Source: Oscillatoriales cyanobacterium CG2_30_40_61
Lineage (GTDB): Bacteria > Cyanobacteriota > Cyanobacteriia > Cyanobacteriales > Microcoleaceae
Reading direction: 5' to 3'
Length of the DNA: 63,563 bases
Assembly (NCBI GenBank): GCA_001873365.1
Contig: MNYZ01000044.1
Location: 1 to 63,563, forward strand
The translations under genes and the position numbers were made by a program. Below, piece after piece: positions 56,501 through 63,563 of this stretch (the first letter of the stretch is position 1; each line of letters begins with the position of its first letter). The notes below the pieces were generated by a model. It was not told the DNA's origin, ran no database searches, and was given only the letters and a program-made list of their open reading frames with translations.

Positions 56501-56741
56501 CGTAAATCGAGAAAATAGAACCAAAAATATCCCTGGCGTAAAAGTACGGATTAATGGGGATTAATTGTACTCCAGATAACAGTAATATTATGGATATTTT
56601 GCTAAATCTAGTTTATAATTGTAACTGAATATCAAAAAAAATAATTCCGAAAAATTACGGATTACAAACTCCGTGAATTTGTGCTAAAAAATGCAGTAAC
56701 GCCAATTTCAATCTCCCAACTTACAGGAAAATAGAGGAACT

Positions 56742-58034
56742 GTGACCCAAACTTTAACCCCGTCTAATACAATTCGTAATGTTCATCGCACAGTTCTGGG
56801 TAACGGAATTGTGTTGCTGGTAACTGAAAATCCGGCGGCTGATATTATTGCAACTCGTTTATTTTTACGCACCGGAAGCCGTTGGGAACCCCAGGAAAAA
56901 GCCGGACTTTCCCATCTGTTGGCGACGGTATTAACTAAAGGAACAGACCAGCTTTCTTCCCTAGAAATTGCCGAACAAGTTGAATCAGTCGGGGCTAAAT
57001 TAAGTGCAGACACTTCAACGGATTACTTTTTACTCAGTTTAAAAACCGTTGCTTCCGATTTTCCAGAAATCTTAACTTTAACAGGTCAATTATTACGGTT
57101 TCCCTCCTTTCCCGAGGAAGAAATAGAACTAGAACGCCGCATCACCCTCCAAGGAATTCGGTCACAACGGGAACAACCCTTTTCCGTCGCCTTTGAACAA
57201 CTGCGACAACAGATGTATCAACATCACCCCTACGCCCTTTCCACCCTAGGAACCGAAGCCAGCGTTTCCCAACTCAGCCGCGCCGACCTTCAGGAATTCC
57301 ATCAAACCTATTTTCGTCCTGATAATTTAATTATCTCCATCGCCGGACGCATTACTCCAGAAGATGCTATCGAACAAATTCAACAGGTATTTGGCGACTG
57401 GATAGCCCCCGAAACCCCCTTACCGACATTATCCCTACCCACCTTAACATCAATACCCCAAAGTTCGATTACCCCCCAGGAAACGCAACAATCCGTGGTG
57501 ATGTTGGGCTATTTAACCAGTTGCGTCAACCATGAGGATTATTCGGCGTTAAAAGTTTTAAATACCTATCTGGGAAATGGGTTATCTAGTCGGTTATTTG
57601 TGGAATTGCGGGAAAAACGGGGGTTAGCTTACGATGTATCGGCGTTTTTCCCCACCCGTCTCGACCAGTCTCAATTTGTGGTTTATATGGGTACGGCGCC
57701 GGAAAATACCGAAATTGCTATTGATAGGTTACGCACCGAAGTTGAACGTCTGGTGAATATTTCCCTAACCCCCGATGAGTTACAAGTGTCTAAAAATAAA
57801 CTTTTGGGTCAATATGCTCTGGGAAAACAAACTAACTCCCAACTGGCGCAAATTTATGGCTGGTATGAGTGTTTAGGGTTAGGAATTGATTTCGATACGG
57901 AATTTCAGGATAATATTGTGGCGGTGACTTCAGCCGAAACCTTGCGGGTCGCTAACCACTATTTTATTGAACCCTATCTTTCGGTTGTTGGCCCGGAAGC
58001 CTTTGTTAATTCCCTTTCTGTTTCCCAGTCCTAG
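56742..58034 (+). CDS. M16-family protein lacking the zinc motif
   Basis: A 430-residue pitrilysin-like protein, GTG start at 56742 with GAGGA upstream. The HxxEH zinc motif reads H58-L-L-A61-T62, so the glutamate and second histidine are missing and the protein cannot be a classical zinc peptidase. The C-terminal R/Y region is retained (GLSSRLFVELREKRGLAYDV). In other organisms such proteins pair with an active M16 partner, like mitochondrial processing peptidase subunits. No partner gene is adjacent. The protein is probably soluble; no signal peptide is visible. Confidence 0.88.
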   Translation: MTQTLTPSNTIRNVHRTVLGNGIVLLVTENPAADIIATRLFLRTGSRWEPQEKAGLSHLLATVLTKGTDQLSSLEIAEQVESVGAKLSADTSTDYFLLSLKTVASDFPEILTLTGQLLRFPSFPEEEIELERRITLQGIRSQREQPFSVAFEQLRQQMYQHHPYALSTLGTEASVSQLSRADLQEFHQTYFRPDNLIISIAGRITPEDAIEQIQQVFGDWIAPETPLPTLSLPTLTSIPQSSITPQETQQSVVMLGYLTSCVNHEDYSALKVLNTYLGNGLSSRLFVELREKRGLAYDVSAFFPTRLDQSQFVVYMGTAPENTEIAIDRLRTEVERLVNISLTPDELQVSKNKLLGQYALGKQTNSQLAQIYGWYECLGLGIDFDTEFQDNIVAVTSAETLRVANHYFIEPYLSVVGPEAFVNSLSVSQS

Positions 58035-58068
58035 GGGGTTTTGCTGAATATCAGGGGGGAATAGGTGT

Positions 58069-58096
58069 GTAAGGGCGAGGCGCGCCGTCCCCCTAC
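58069..58096. repeat. 28-bp palindrome, GTAGGGGCG type
   Basis: GTAAGGGCGAGGCG pairs with CGCCGTCCCCCTAC with a few mismatches. Family copies occur at 34036, 34136, 41754 and 60684. Confidence 0.65.
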
Positions 58097-58098
58097 GA

Positions 58099-58337
58099 TT
58101 ATTCGGATTCCCTTTGAGATTGGGTTTTCATATATTCTTTAATCACAGGTTCAAGACTCAAGTAAGATTCTTCATTATTCCTCGCTTGTTGAATTAAACC
58201 GCGTTTTTGTAAAGACTGTATAGCTTTTAAAAAATCGGTATCAGGGGAAACTCTATGGGTTTACTAAAAATATCTACTGTTTTTTCTTGGTTAGCTAACC
58301 ACAACATTAGAAGTTGCTCTGTTATTTTCCATTGGTG
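58099..58337 (-). pseudogene. Frameshifted remnant of a STAND/NB-ARC ATPase
   Basis: The minus strand encodes WKITEQLLMLWLANQEKTVD in one frame, then after a shift near 58243 VSPDTDFLKAIQSLQKRGLI and SYLSLEPVIKEYMKTQSQRE to a TAA at 58099. This resembles the winged-helix and following region of cyanobacterial NB-ARC/WD40 STAND proteins, where LMLWLA, ALQSLQRRGLI and a final PVVMEYV-type motif recur. No ATP-binding part is present. It lies next to a VapC pair, so this is decayed accessory DNA. Confidence 0.6.
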
Positions 58338-58383
58338 CGATCGCTCTTTTATTTACCAAAAAAGCGATCGCAAAACCCAATAA

Positions 58384-58797
58384 TCAATCTCGTAATAAAG
58401 CAATAAAACCTACCTGCTCAAAATGTTTATCATAAGCCAGAGCTTCTGTAATGCCATATTCTTCCATGATTTTAAAAGAAACACAATCAGTTATACTCCA
58501 TTCTTTATCTAGTCTTTTTTTGTACAACAATAACCCCTGTTGAAATTGACTGCTACTTTGCTGAATTACTGTCACATTAGGATGGTTATAGAGACTTTCA
58601 ATTAACTCAATTGCAGCCTGACGAAAAAACGCGCCCCTTTTAGAAAAATCATTCAAAACCTCTGCTAAAACCATTTCGCTAGTCAAAATATAAAGCGAAT
58701 CCACCTGCTTAGATATATCTTGCGCTTTCTGATGTAATTCGTCTTTAGGATTTAGCAAAGCTACCCAATAACCCGTATCCGCAAAAACTTGTCTCAT
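58384..58797 (-). CDS. PIN-domain toxin (VapC type)
   Basis: A 137-residue PIN ribonuclease. The acidic residues are D7 in FADTGYW, E46 in LAEVLND, D104 in SITDCVSF and D123 in AYDKHF, a complete Mg2+ site. VapC toxins cleave tRNA or rRNA. Start ATG at 58797, five bases after the antitoxin stop at 58803. A degraded copy of its 3' end lies at about 59207-59250. It is likely functional, though the target is unknown. Confidence 0.88.
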   Translation of the reverse strand: MRQVFADTGYWVALLNPKDELHQKAQDISKQVDSLYILTSEMVLAEVLNDFSKRGAFFRQAAIELIESLYNHPNVTVIQQSSSQFQQGLLLYKKRLDKEWSITDCVSFKIMEEYGITEALAYDKHFEQVGFIALLRD

Positions 58798-58802
58798 TCT
58801 CC

Positions 58803-59072
58803 CTAACCTTGATAAAGGTCAAAGTTTTTTGACAAATCACTCGGCATTTTTTCCCATTCAGATTCAGGAATATTGGCCCCGATTTCGACAGCAATTTCCC
58901 AGATCGGTTTAGCAGTGAGGTCATACTGAATATCTGCTGCTTTGTCTCTATCATTAATGGTGTCAGAGACTTGTCGGAGTTGTACCATAATTTGTCCTAA
59001 TAACCATAGCTTATCTTCTACAGATAATTTATGGATAAAGTTTTCGAGTTCTAGTAATTGATTGGAAACCAT
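58803..59072 (-). CDS. Antitoxin partner of the PIN toxin
   Basis: An 89-residue protein starting MVSNQLLELENFIHKLSVED. The N-terminus LSVEDKLWLLGQIMVQL is helical and resembles the leader of small antitoxins placed before PIN toxins in cyanobacteria. The acidic C-terminal segment IPESEWEKMPSDLSKNFDLY is similar to antitoxin tails that embrace VapC. It ends five bases before the toxin, so the two form an operon. Assignment is by position more than by motif. Confidence 0.72.
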   Translation of the reverse strand: MVSNQLLELENFIHKLSVEDKLWLLGQIMVQLRQVSDTINDRDKAADIQYDLTAKPIWEIAVEIGANIPESEWEKMPSDLSKNFDLYQG

Positions 59073-59142
59073 GTTAACTGTTAACCCATTAAATATCTAG
59101 TATGATAACCTATTGATTTTACAAAATTGCGATCGCTCTTGA

Positions 59143-59265
59143 GAAGAAGCGATCGCTAATCTCAAAGAAGCTACAAGACTTTATCTTGAAGAATCTCCTT
59201 TGGTAGAACTCGCAATAAAGCCTACCTGCTCAAAAAGAGCTTCTGTACTGATAACTAATAACTGA
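59143..59265 (+). pseudogene. HicB antitoxin remnant joined to a VapC 3' fragment
   Basis: Plus-strand codons read EEAIANLKEATRLYLEESPL, the conserved HicB antitoxin core, with no N-terminus (a stop precedes it). The DNA then continues with CTCGCAATAAAGCCTACCTGCTC and AGAGCTTCTGTA, an abbreviated copy of the VapC gene's 3' end at 58384-58455. It is a junction of two decayed modules just before the asnS stop. Confidence 0.65.
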
Positions 59266-59266
59266 T

Positions 59267-60658
59267 TTAAAACTCAATGGTTTGTGGCGCTCTGGGGAAA
59301 GGAATTACATCTCGAATATTGCCCATTCCCGTCATAAATTGTACCACCCGATCAAATCCTAATCCGAATCCGGCGTGGGGGACGGTTCCATATTTTCTTA
59401 ATTCTAAATACCACCATAATTCCTCTGGATTTATTCCTAAAGTTTTCATCCGATTTTCTAACATTTCTAACCGTTCTTCCCGTTGGGAACCTCCGACAAT
59501 TTCTCCAATTTTCGGAGCTAATACATCCATCGCCCTAACGGTTTTTCCATCCTCATTTAAGCGCATATAAAAGGCTTTAATTTCTTTAGGATAGTCCGTA
59601 ACAATTGTGGGCTTTTTAAAGTATTCTTCAGCTAGATAACGTTCATGTTCCGATTGTAAATCTAACCCCCAACTTACCGGATATTCAAACTGTTTATCCG
59701 CTTTTTCTAAAATGGCGATCGCTTCCGTATAAGTGATTCGTCCAAACTCATTATTAATAATATTATGAGCCGTTTCTAATACCGATTTATCAATCCGTTC
59801 ATTGAAAAATTCCATATCTTCAGGACATTTTTCTAATACGGATTTAAAGATATGTTTTAAGAAATCTTCGGCTAAATCCATATCTCCTTCTAAATCACAA
59901 AAAGCCATTTCTGGTTCAATCATCCAAAATTCCGCCAAATGGCGAGAAGTATTAGAATTTTCTGCCCGAAAAGTCGGCCCAAAAGTATAAACATTCCCAA
60001 ACGCCATCGCCATAATTTCCGCCTCTAATTGTCCACTGACAGTTAAATAAGCAGGTTTTCCAAAGAAATCTTGACTATAATCTACCTGTTGAGATTCTGT
60101 TAGGGGAATATCCTTTAATTTAAAATTAGTTACACTAAACATTTCCCCCGCTCCTTCACAATCACTGGAAGTAATAATAGGAGTATGAACCCATAAAAAA
60201 CCCCGTTCTTGGAAAAATTCATGTACCGCCGAAGCACAGGCATTTCTCACCCGAAAAACTGCCCCCAAGGTATTAGTCCGGGCGCGTAGATGTCCAATTT
60301 CGCGGAGAAATTCAAAGGAATGACGTTTTTTTTGTAAGGGATAGGTTTCGGCGTCTGCATCCCCATAAACCTTAACTTCAGATGCTTTTAATTCTATCCG
60401 TTGTCCCTTGGCGGGAGACTCGACTAATACCCCGGAAAATTCCACCGAAGCACCAGTATTTAGTAGTTTTAAAATATTCCCATATTCAGCCAAATCGGGA
60501 TTTAATACTACTTGCAAATTAGCCAAAGCTGAACCATCATTAACTTCTACAAAAGTAAATTCCTTTAATTCCCGTTTAGTTCTGACCCAACCCTGAATTT
60601 TTACGATTTCGTCAGGTTTACCCGTTCTCAACAGTTGAATAATTCTACTCACGGTCAT
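59267..60658 (-). CDS. asnS: Asparaginyl-tRNA synthetase
   Basis: A 463-residue class II synthetase. OB-fold domain with [20 protein letters not shown]; catalytic motif 2 [20 protein letters not shown]; motif 3 [20 protein letters not shown]; end [15 protein letters not shown]. It charges tRNA-Asn directly, so the indirect amidotransferase route is not needed for asparagine here. Length matches bacterial AsnRS. Start ATG at 60658. Confidence 0.97.
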   Translation of the reverse strand: MTVSRIIQLLRTGKPDEIVKIQGWVRTKRELKEFTFVEVNDGSALANLQVVLNPDLAEYGNILKLLNTGASVEFSGVLVESPAKGQRIELKASEVKVYGDADAETYPLQKKRHSFEFLREIGHLRARTNTLGAVFRVRNACASAVHEFFQERGFLWVHTPIITSSDCEGAGEMFSVTNFKLKDIPLTESQQVDYSQDFFGKPAYLTVSGQLEAEIMAMAFGNVYTFGPTFRAENSNTSRHLAEFWMIEPEMAFCDLEGDMDLAEDFLKHIFKSVLEKCPEDMEFFNERIDKSVLETAHNIINNEFGRITYTEAIAILEKADKQFEYPVSWGLDLQSEHERYLAEEYFKKPTIVTDYPKEIKAFYMRLNEDGKTVRAMDVLAPKIGEIVGGSQREERLEMLENRMKTLGINPEELWWYLELRKYGTVPHAGFGLGFDRVVQFMTGMGNIRDVIPFPRAPQTIEF

Positions 60659-60683
60659 GTTGTTTGATCCTTTTTTTTAGTAA

Positions 60684-60711
60684 GTAGAGACGTGCCATGG
60701 CGCGTCTCTAG
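60684..60711. repeat. 28-bp palindrome, GTAGAGACG type
   Basis: GTAGAGACGTGCCATGGCGC followed by GTCTCTAG; nearly identical to 34036-34063. It lies 25 bp before asnS on its upstream side. Confidence 0.75.
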
Positions 60712-60734
60712 CAGTTATCTCTGTCTACCCTCAA

Positions 60735-61460
60735 TTAACTAAACCCATGTTCAGCCAGAAATTCGGGGGTAATCTCTGCCAAGGAGGAAATTGTCGGAAT
60801 ACTATCATGATAACTTTCAATGGCATTCAAGTTTCCTTTGAGATAACTTTGTAAAAATTTCCCGACATATTTTCCTAAGATATCTGCTTCAATATTAACC
60901 CAACTTCCCAGTTGTAAATCCCGTAAATTTGTTTCTTGATAACTATGGGGAATTACGGCCACTTCAAACCAATTACCCTCAAGATCACAATCAGAAATTG
61001 TTAGACTAATCCCATTGACTGCAATACTACCTTTTGGCACAATATAGGGGGCAATTTGACGCCGCCAAATGTTGGTGTCACTAACGGGCGCACCAAACCG
61101 CATTTCCCAAGAACTTGCTGTCGAAGTAACGGACTGGAGACACCCAACTCCATCAATATGACCTGTAACAAAGTGTCCCCCTAACTTACTTCCGGCTCGT
61201 AGGGAGGTTTCCAAGTTAAAATAACCTTCTAAACTCTGTCCCAGTTTTGTCCGATTTAAGGTTTCGGGAGACGCCGTGGCGATAAACCCCTGGTCCCGAA
61301 TTTCCACCACCGTCAGACAAACTCCATCCACGGCTACACTATCGCCGATGGCCAAATCCTTTAAAATTAAGTCTACATCCCCCAGGACGCAACTAATTTG
61401 GAATTGATCTTGTCCTATAGGTTGAAGGGTGGCAAGCGCCTGAATAAGTCCTGTAAACAT
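60735..61460 (-). CDS. ribE: Riboflavin synthase (alpha subunit)
   Basis: A 241-residue protein with two lumazine-binding repeats. The first begins MFTGLIQALATLQ with SVAVDGVCLTVVE; the second begins near residue 97 with GHFVTGHIDGVG and GSIAVNGISLTISD. Riboflavin synthase dismutates two 6,7-dimethyl-8-ribityllumazine molecules to riboflavin. The usual length is 210-220, so the C-terminal about 25 residues (ending LAEITPEFLAEHGFS) are an extension. It diverges from the bifunctional-nuclease-family gene. Confidence 0.94.
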   Translation of the reverse strand: MFTGLIQALATLQPIGQDQFQISCVLGDVDLILKDLAIGDSVAVDGVCLTVVEIRDQGFIATASPETLNRTKLGQSLEGYFNLETSLRAGSKLGGHFVTGHIDGVGCLQSVTSTASSWEMRFGAPVSDTNIWRRQIAPYIVPKGSIAVNGISLTISDCDLEGNWFEVAVIPHSYQETNLRDLQLGSWVNIEADILGKYVGKFLQSYLKGNLNAIESYHDSIPTISSLAEITPEFLAEHGFS

Positions 61461-61466
61461 AGAGCA

Positions 61467-61532
61467 GTTAGTGGTTAAAGGTTGAGGTGTTGATGGTTGA
61501 GATGTTAAGGGTTAATGGTTAACACCTTAACA
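61467..61532. repeat. Heptad-like GGTT(A/G)A repeats with hairpin
   Basis: Degenerate AGGTTGAG/TGGTTGAG units and a TGTTAAGG...CCTTAACA hairpin (61503-61532) lie just upstream of ribE. Confidence 0.5.
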
Positions 61533-61652
61533 GCTAAAATCCCCTGTCGATTCCGACAAAAATCAAGGCATACTGGAATACAGTTGGTATGATTGTTTAT
61601 AACTTAACCACTGAGTTGTCGGGAATATTTGATATAGAGGCTAATAAATCCA

Positions 61653-62159
61653 ATGATTGAAATGAAAGTCGCTGGAATTGCACTCGACGCGGCTACACGC
61701 AGTCCCATTATCCTACTGCGGGATGCGGTCGAGAGACGTGCTTTACCGATTTATGTAGGCCAGGATCAAGCCAAATCGATCCTAGGTGCTTTAGAAAATC
61801 ATAAACCACCCCGACCCCTGACCCATGATCTATTTGTGAATCTTCTCGAAACCTGGGATATGACCCTGGAAAAGATTATCATTCACTCCTTGCAAGATAG
61901 CACGTTTTATGCTGTATTAATTGTGCGTCAAGGGGAAATTAGGAAAGAAATTGATGCTCGTCCCAGTGATGCAATTGCGATTGCTTTACGCACCGATAGC
62001 CCAATTTGGGTCATGGAAGAAGTAATTGCAGATGCTTCAATTCCCGTGGATAGGGATGCGGATGAGGCGGAAAGACGAGCGTTTCGAGACTTTATTTCTA
62101 ACTTGAGTCCTTCGGATTTAATCAAACGTTCAGAACTCAATAAAACCGATGAAACATAA
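61653..62159 (+). CDS. Bifunctional-nuclease-family protein (DUF151)
   Basis: A 168-residue protein starting MIEMKVAGIALDAATRSPII. LPIYVGQDQAKSILGALE, HDLFVNLLETWDMTLEKIII and EIDARPSDAIAIALRTDSPI match the DUF151/BFN family, which includes plant nucleases with RNase and DNase activity. In many cyanobacteria it is a conserved single-copy gene. Its divergence from ribE may be a shared promoter region. Function in cyanobacteria is not established. Length is standard. Confidence 0.88.
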   Translation: MIEMKVAGIALDAATRSPIILLRDAVERRALPIYVGQDQAKSILGALENHKPPRPLTHDLFVNLLETWDMTLEKIIIHSLQDSTFYAVLIVRQGEIRKEIDARPSDAIAIALRTDSPIWVMEEVIADASIPVDRDADEAERRAFRDFISNLSPSDLIKRSELNKTDET

Positions 62160-62312
62160 TAATAAAGCAGGGGGAGCACCGGGTAGCAGGGGTAGCACCG
62201 GGAGGCAGGGGAGAAATGCGTATTTACTTGCTAATAACCCCAAAACTAATAATAACTGAAAAGCAACAGTTAATTATCAACTCATCATCAACTCATCATC
62301 AATATATCAATA
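62160..62312. repeat. Short GC-rich and ATC-rich repeats before the AKR gene
   Basis: GGGGTAGCACCGGG units (62174-62210) and CAACTCATCATCAACTCATC (62278-62298) lie between the two genes; nothing else is seen. Confidence 0.5.
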
Positions 62313-63434
62313 ATGCGTTATAGACGGTTTGGGAAAACGAACCTGGATCTTTCTGTATTTTCCTTGGGTACAATGCGTTATTTAGCATCTCCAGAAAATG
62401 CCTATTTAACAATCAAAAAAGCGATTTCTCTAGGGATAAATCATATTGAAACCGCACAGGGTTATGGTCAAAGTGAATCTTTTTTAGGGGTGGCAATATT
62501 AGGGGGTTTATCCCTGGAGCGATGGCAATTTTATATTACGACTAAAATCACCCCCAATTCTAACCCAGATGTGTTAGAAAAAAAAATTGATCAATCCTTA
62601 AAACGGCTAAATTTAGATTACCTAGACTGTCTAGCAATTCATGGAATTAACACCCGAGAACACCTAGAACAAACCCTTCAAGGATTATCAGGAGTTAAAA
62701 AAGCGATCGCCGATGGTCGAGTTCACCATTTAGGGTTTTCGACTCATGCTCCCCTAGAGGTAATTTTATCAGCAATTAAAACAGATTTATTTGAATTTGT
62801 CAATCTGCATTATTACTATTTTTTTCAAAGAAATGCGAGTGCCATTGAGTTAGCGGCTCAAAAAGATATGGGAATATTTATTATTTCTCCGACCGATAAA
62901 GGCGGACAACTTTATGCTCCCCCAGCAACCTTAAAAAAACTCTGTGATCCGATTTCTCCCCTAATATTAAACTACCGATTCTTATTAAATGATCAGCGAA
63001 TTACAACTTTAAGTTTAGGGGCGGCGACCCCCGATGAATTAGATGAATCTTTAGAAGTTGCTAACCAAGAAATTGAATTAACCCCAGAAGAAATAACTAT
63101 TTTCAACAAATTAGAAACTCAAAAAATAGAACGTTTAGGAACAACAAAATGTAGTCAATGTAATCAATGTTTACCCTGTCCAGAACAAATTAATATTCCC
63201 GAAGTCTTACGGTTAAGAAATTTAGCCCTGGCTTACGATATGATTGAATTTGGCAAATATCGTTATCAAATGTTTGAAAATGCGGGTCATTGGTTTCCGG
63301 GTAATAAAGCCCATCGTTGTAACAACTGTGGGGACTGTTTACCCCGTTGTCCCGAACAATTAGACATTCCTAGCTTATTAAAACAGACCCACGAACTCCT
63401 AAAAGGGACAGAAAGAAAACGACTTTGGGAATAA
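62313..63434 (+). CDS. Aldo/keto reductase with C-terminal 4Fe-4S domain
   Basis: A 373-residue protein. The TIM-barrel part has LGTMRY, the catalytic tyrosine in ETAQGYGQSE, lysine in YITTKI and histidine in CLAIHGI, and HHLGFSTHA. The C-terminal part (about 285-360) holds two cysteine clusters, CSQCNQCLPCPEQ and CNNCGDCLPRCPEQ, likely two [4Fe-4S] clusters. The combination suggests an oxidoreductase that receives electrons from ferredoxin-like carriers. The 60-bp tandem repeat begins in its final codons. Confidence 0.9.
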   Translation: MRYRRFGKTNLDLSVFSLGTMRYLASPENAYLTIKKAISLGINHIETAQGYGQSESFLGVAILGGLSLERWQFYITTKITPNSNPDVLEKKIDQSLKRLNLDYLDCLAIHGINTREHLEQTLQGLSGVKKAIADGRVHHLGFSTHAPLEVILSAIKTDLFEFVNLHYYYFFQRNASAIELAAQKDMGIFIISPTDKGGQLYAPPATLKKLCDPISPLILNYRFLLNDQRITTLSLGAATPDELDESLEVANQEIELTPEEITIFNKLETQKIERLGTTKCSQCNQCLPCPEQINIPEVLRLRNLALAYDMIEFGKYRYQMFENAGHWFPGNKAHRCNNCGDCLPRCPEQLDIPSLLKQTHELLKGTERKRLWE

Positions 63435-63563
63435 AAACTATCTTCCTTCGTGTCTCCGTGTCTCTGTGGTAAATTTAATCCAATTTGGGAATAAAAAGTA
63501 TCTTCCTTCGTGTCTCCGTGTCTCTGTGGTAAATTTAATCCAATTTGGGAATAAAAAGTATCT
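63428..63563. repeat. 60-bp tandem repeat running off the window end
   Basis: Unit GGGAATAAAAA(C/G)TATCTTCC... with octamer-like CGTGTCTC units and AAATTTAATCCAATTT occurs at exact 60-bp spacing from 63428, with more than two copies and one base change (ACTA to AGTA). The first copy contains the AKR stop codon. It continues beyond the window. Confidence 0.85.

Noticed and set aside
63428-63563. 60-bp repeat considered as CRISPR
   Set aside because: Units are contiguous without unique spacers, and no cas gene is in the window.

Overview
The window is chromosomal DNA of a cyanobacterium, most likely filamentous and Oscillatoriales-like (Planktothrix, Microcoleus or Oscillatoria type). Support: Psb28, the phytoene desaturase (pds) and phytoene synthase (crtB) pair, the clpR-clpP pair, a CPP1-like protein, an FtsH of the thylakoid type, many HIP1 octamers (GCGATCGC), heptanucleotide tandem arrays and small palindromic repeats between genes. 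Genus and species are inferred only. I found no rRNA, tRNA or CRISPR array.

Region by region. 1-3326 looks accessory: the start of an IS630-type transposase orf, a HEPN-RNase III fusion, a HigB/HigA-like toxin-antitoxin pair and a solitary DNA methyltransferase. 3323-5174 holds one oligopeptide-type ABC permease, a block of palindromic repeats and a small conserved protein. 5237-10928 is a four-gene minus-strand operon: sigma-70-like factor, DUF1822-like protein, type IV pilin-like protein, and a membrane pentapeptide-repeat/CHAT (caspase-like) protein. I consider it the best candidate for an undescribed system. 11105-12613 is a UbiD-type decarboxylase. 12968-21304 is a single 2778-residue glycosyltransferase/methyltransferase with a previously unnamed (to me) helical module in three copies. 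21700-33000 is mostly housekeeping: ftsH, a CPP1-like protein, pgeF, birA, an M23 peptidase, a J-domain/TPR protein, clpP and clpR, a VWA protein and a DUF255 thioredoxin-fold protein.

34197-38733 holds a Tat-exported beta-propeller protein, then a translationally coupled GTPase and seven-bladed WD40 pair and an orphan Phd-like antitoxin; the GTPase-WD40 pair is a second candidate system. 39065-49453 holds glgP, aspS, a REC-histidine kinase divergent from a NarL/LuxR response regulator resembling Rre1, a dnaK/dnaJ pair and a second, toxin-less antitoxin paralogue. 49648-57034 holds pds-crtB (carotenoid synthesis), a degenerate metallo-beta-lactamase protein, moaB, psb28, a SPOR-like protein, mnmA and an M16 protease homologue lacking its zinc motif. 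58099-59265 is a small graveyard: a frameshifted STAND-ATPase remnant, an intact VapC/antitoxin pair and a HicB remnant. The window ends with asnS, ribE, a bifunctional-nuclease-family gene, an aldo/keto reductase with a ferredoxin-like tail, and a 60-bp tandem repeat.

The intergenic repeats form families whose arms covary, so hairpin formation appears conserved. One 189-bp element at 12706-12894 shows terminal inverted repeats and a 10-bp target duplication inside another palindromic repeat, a clear sign of transposition.
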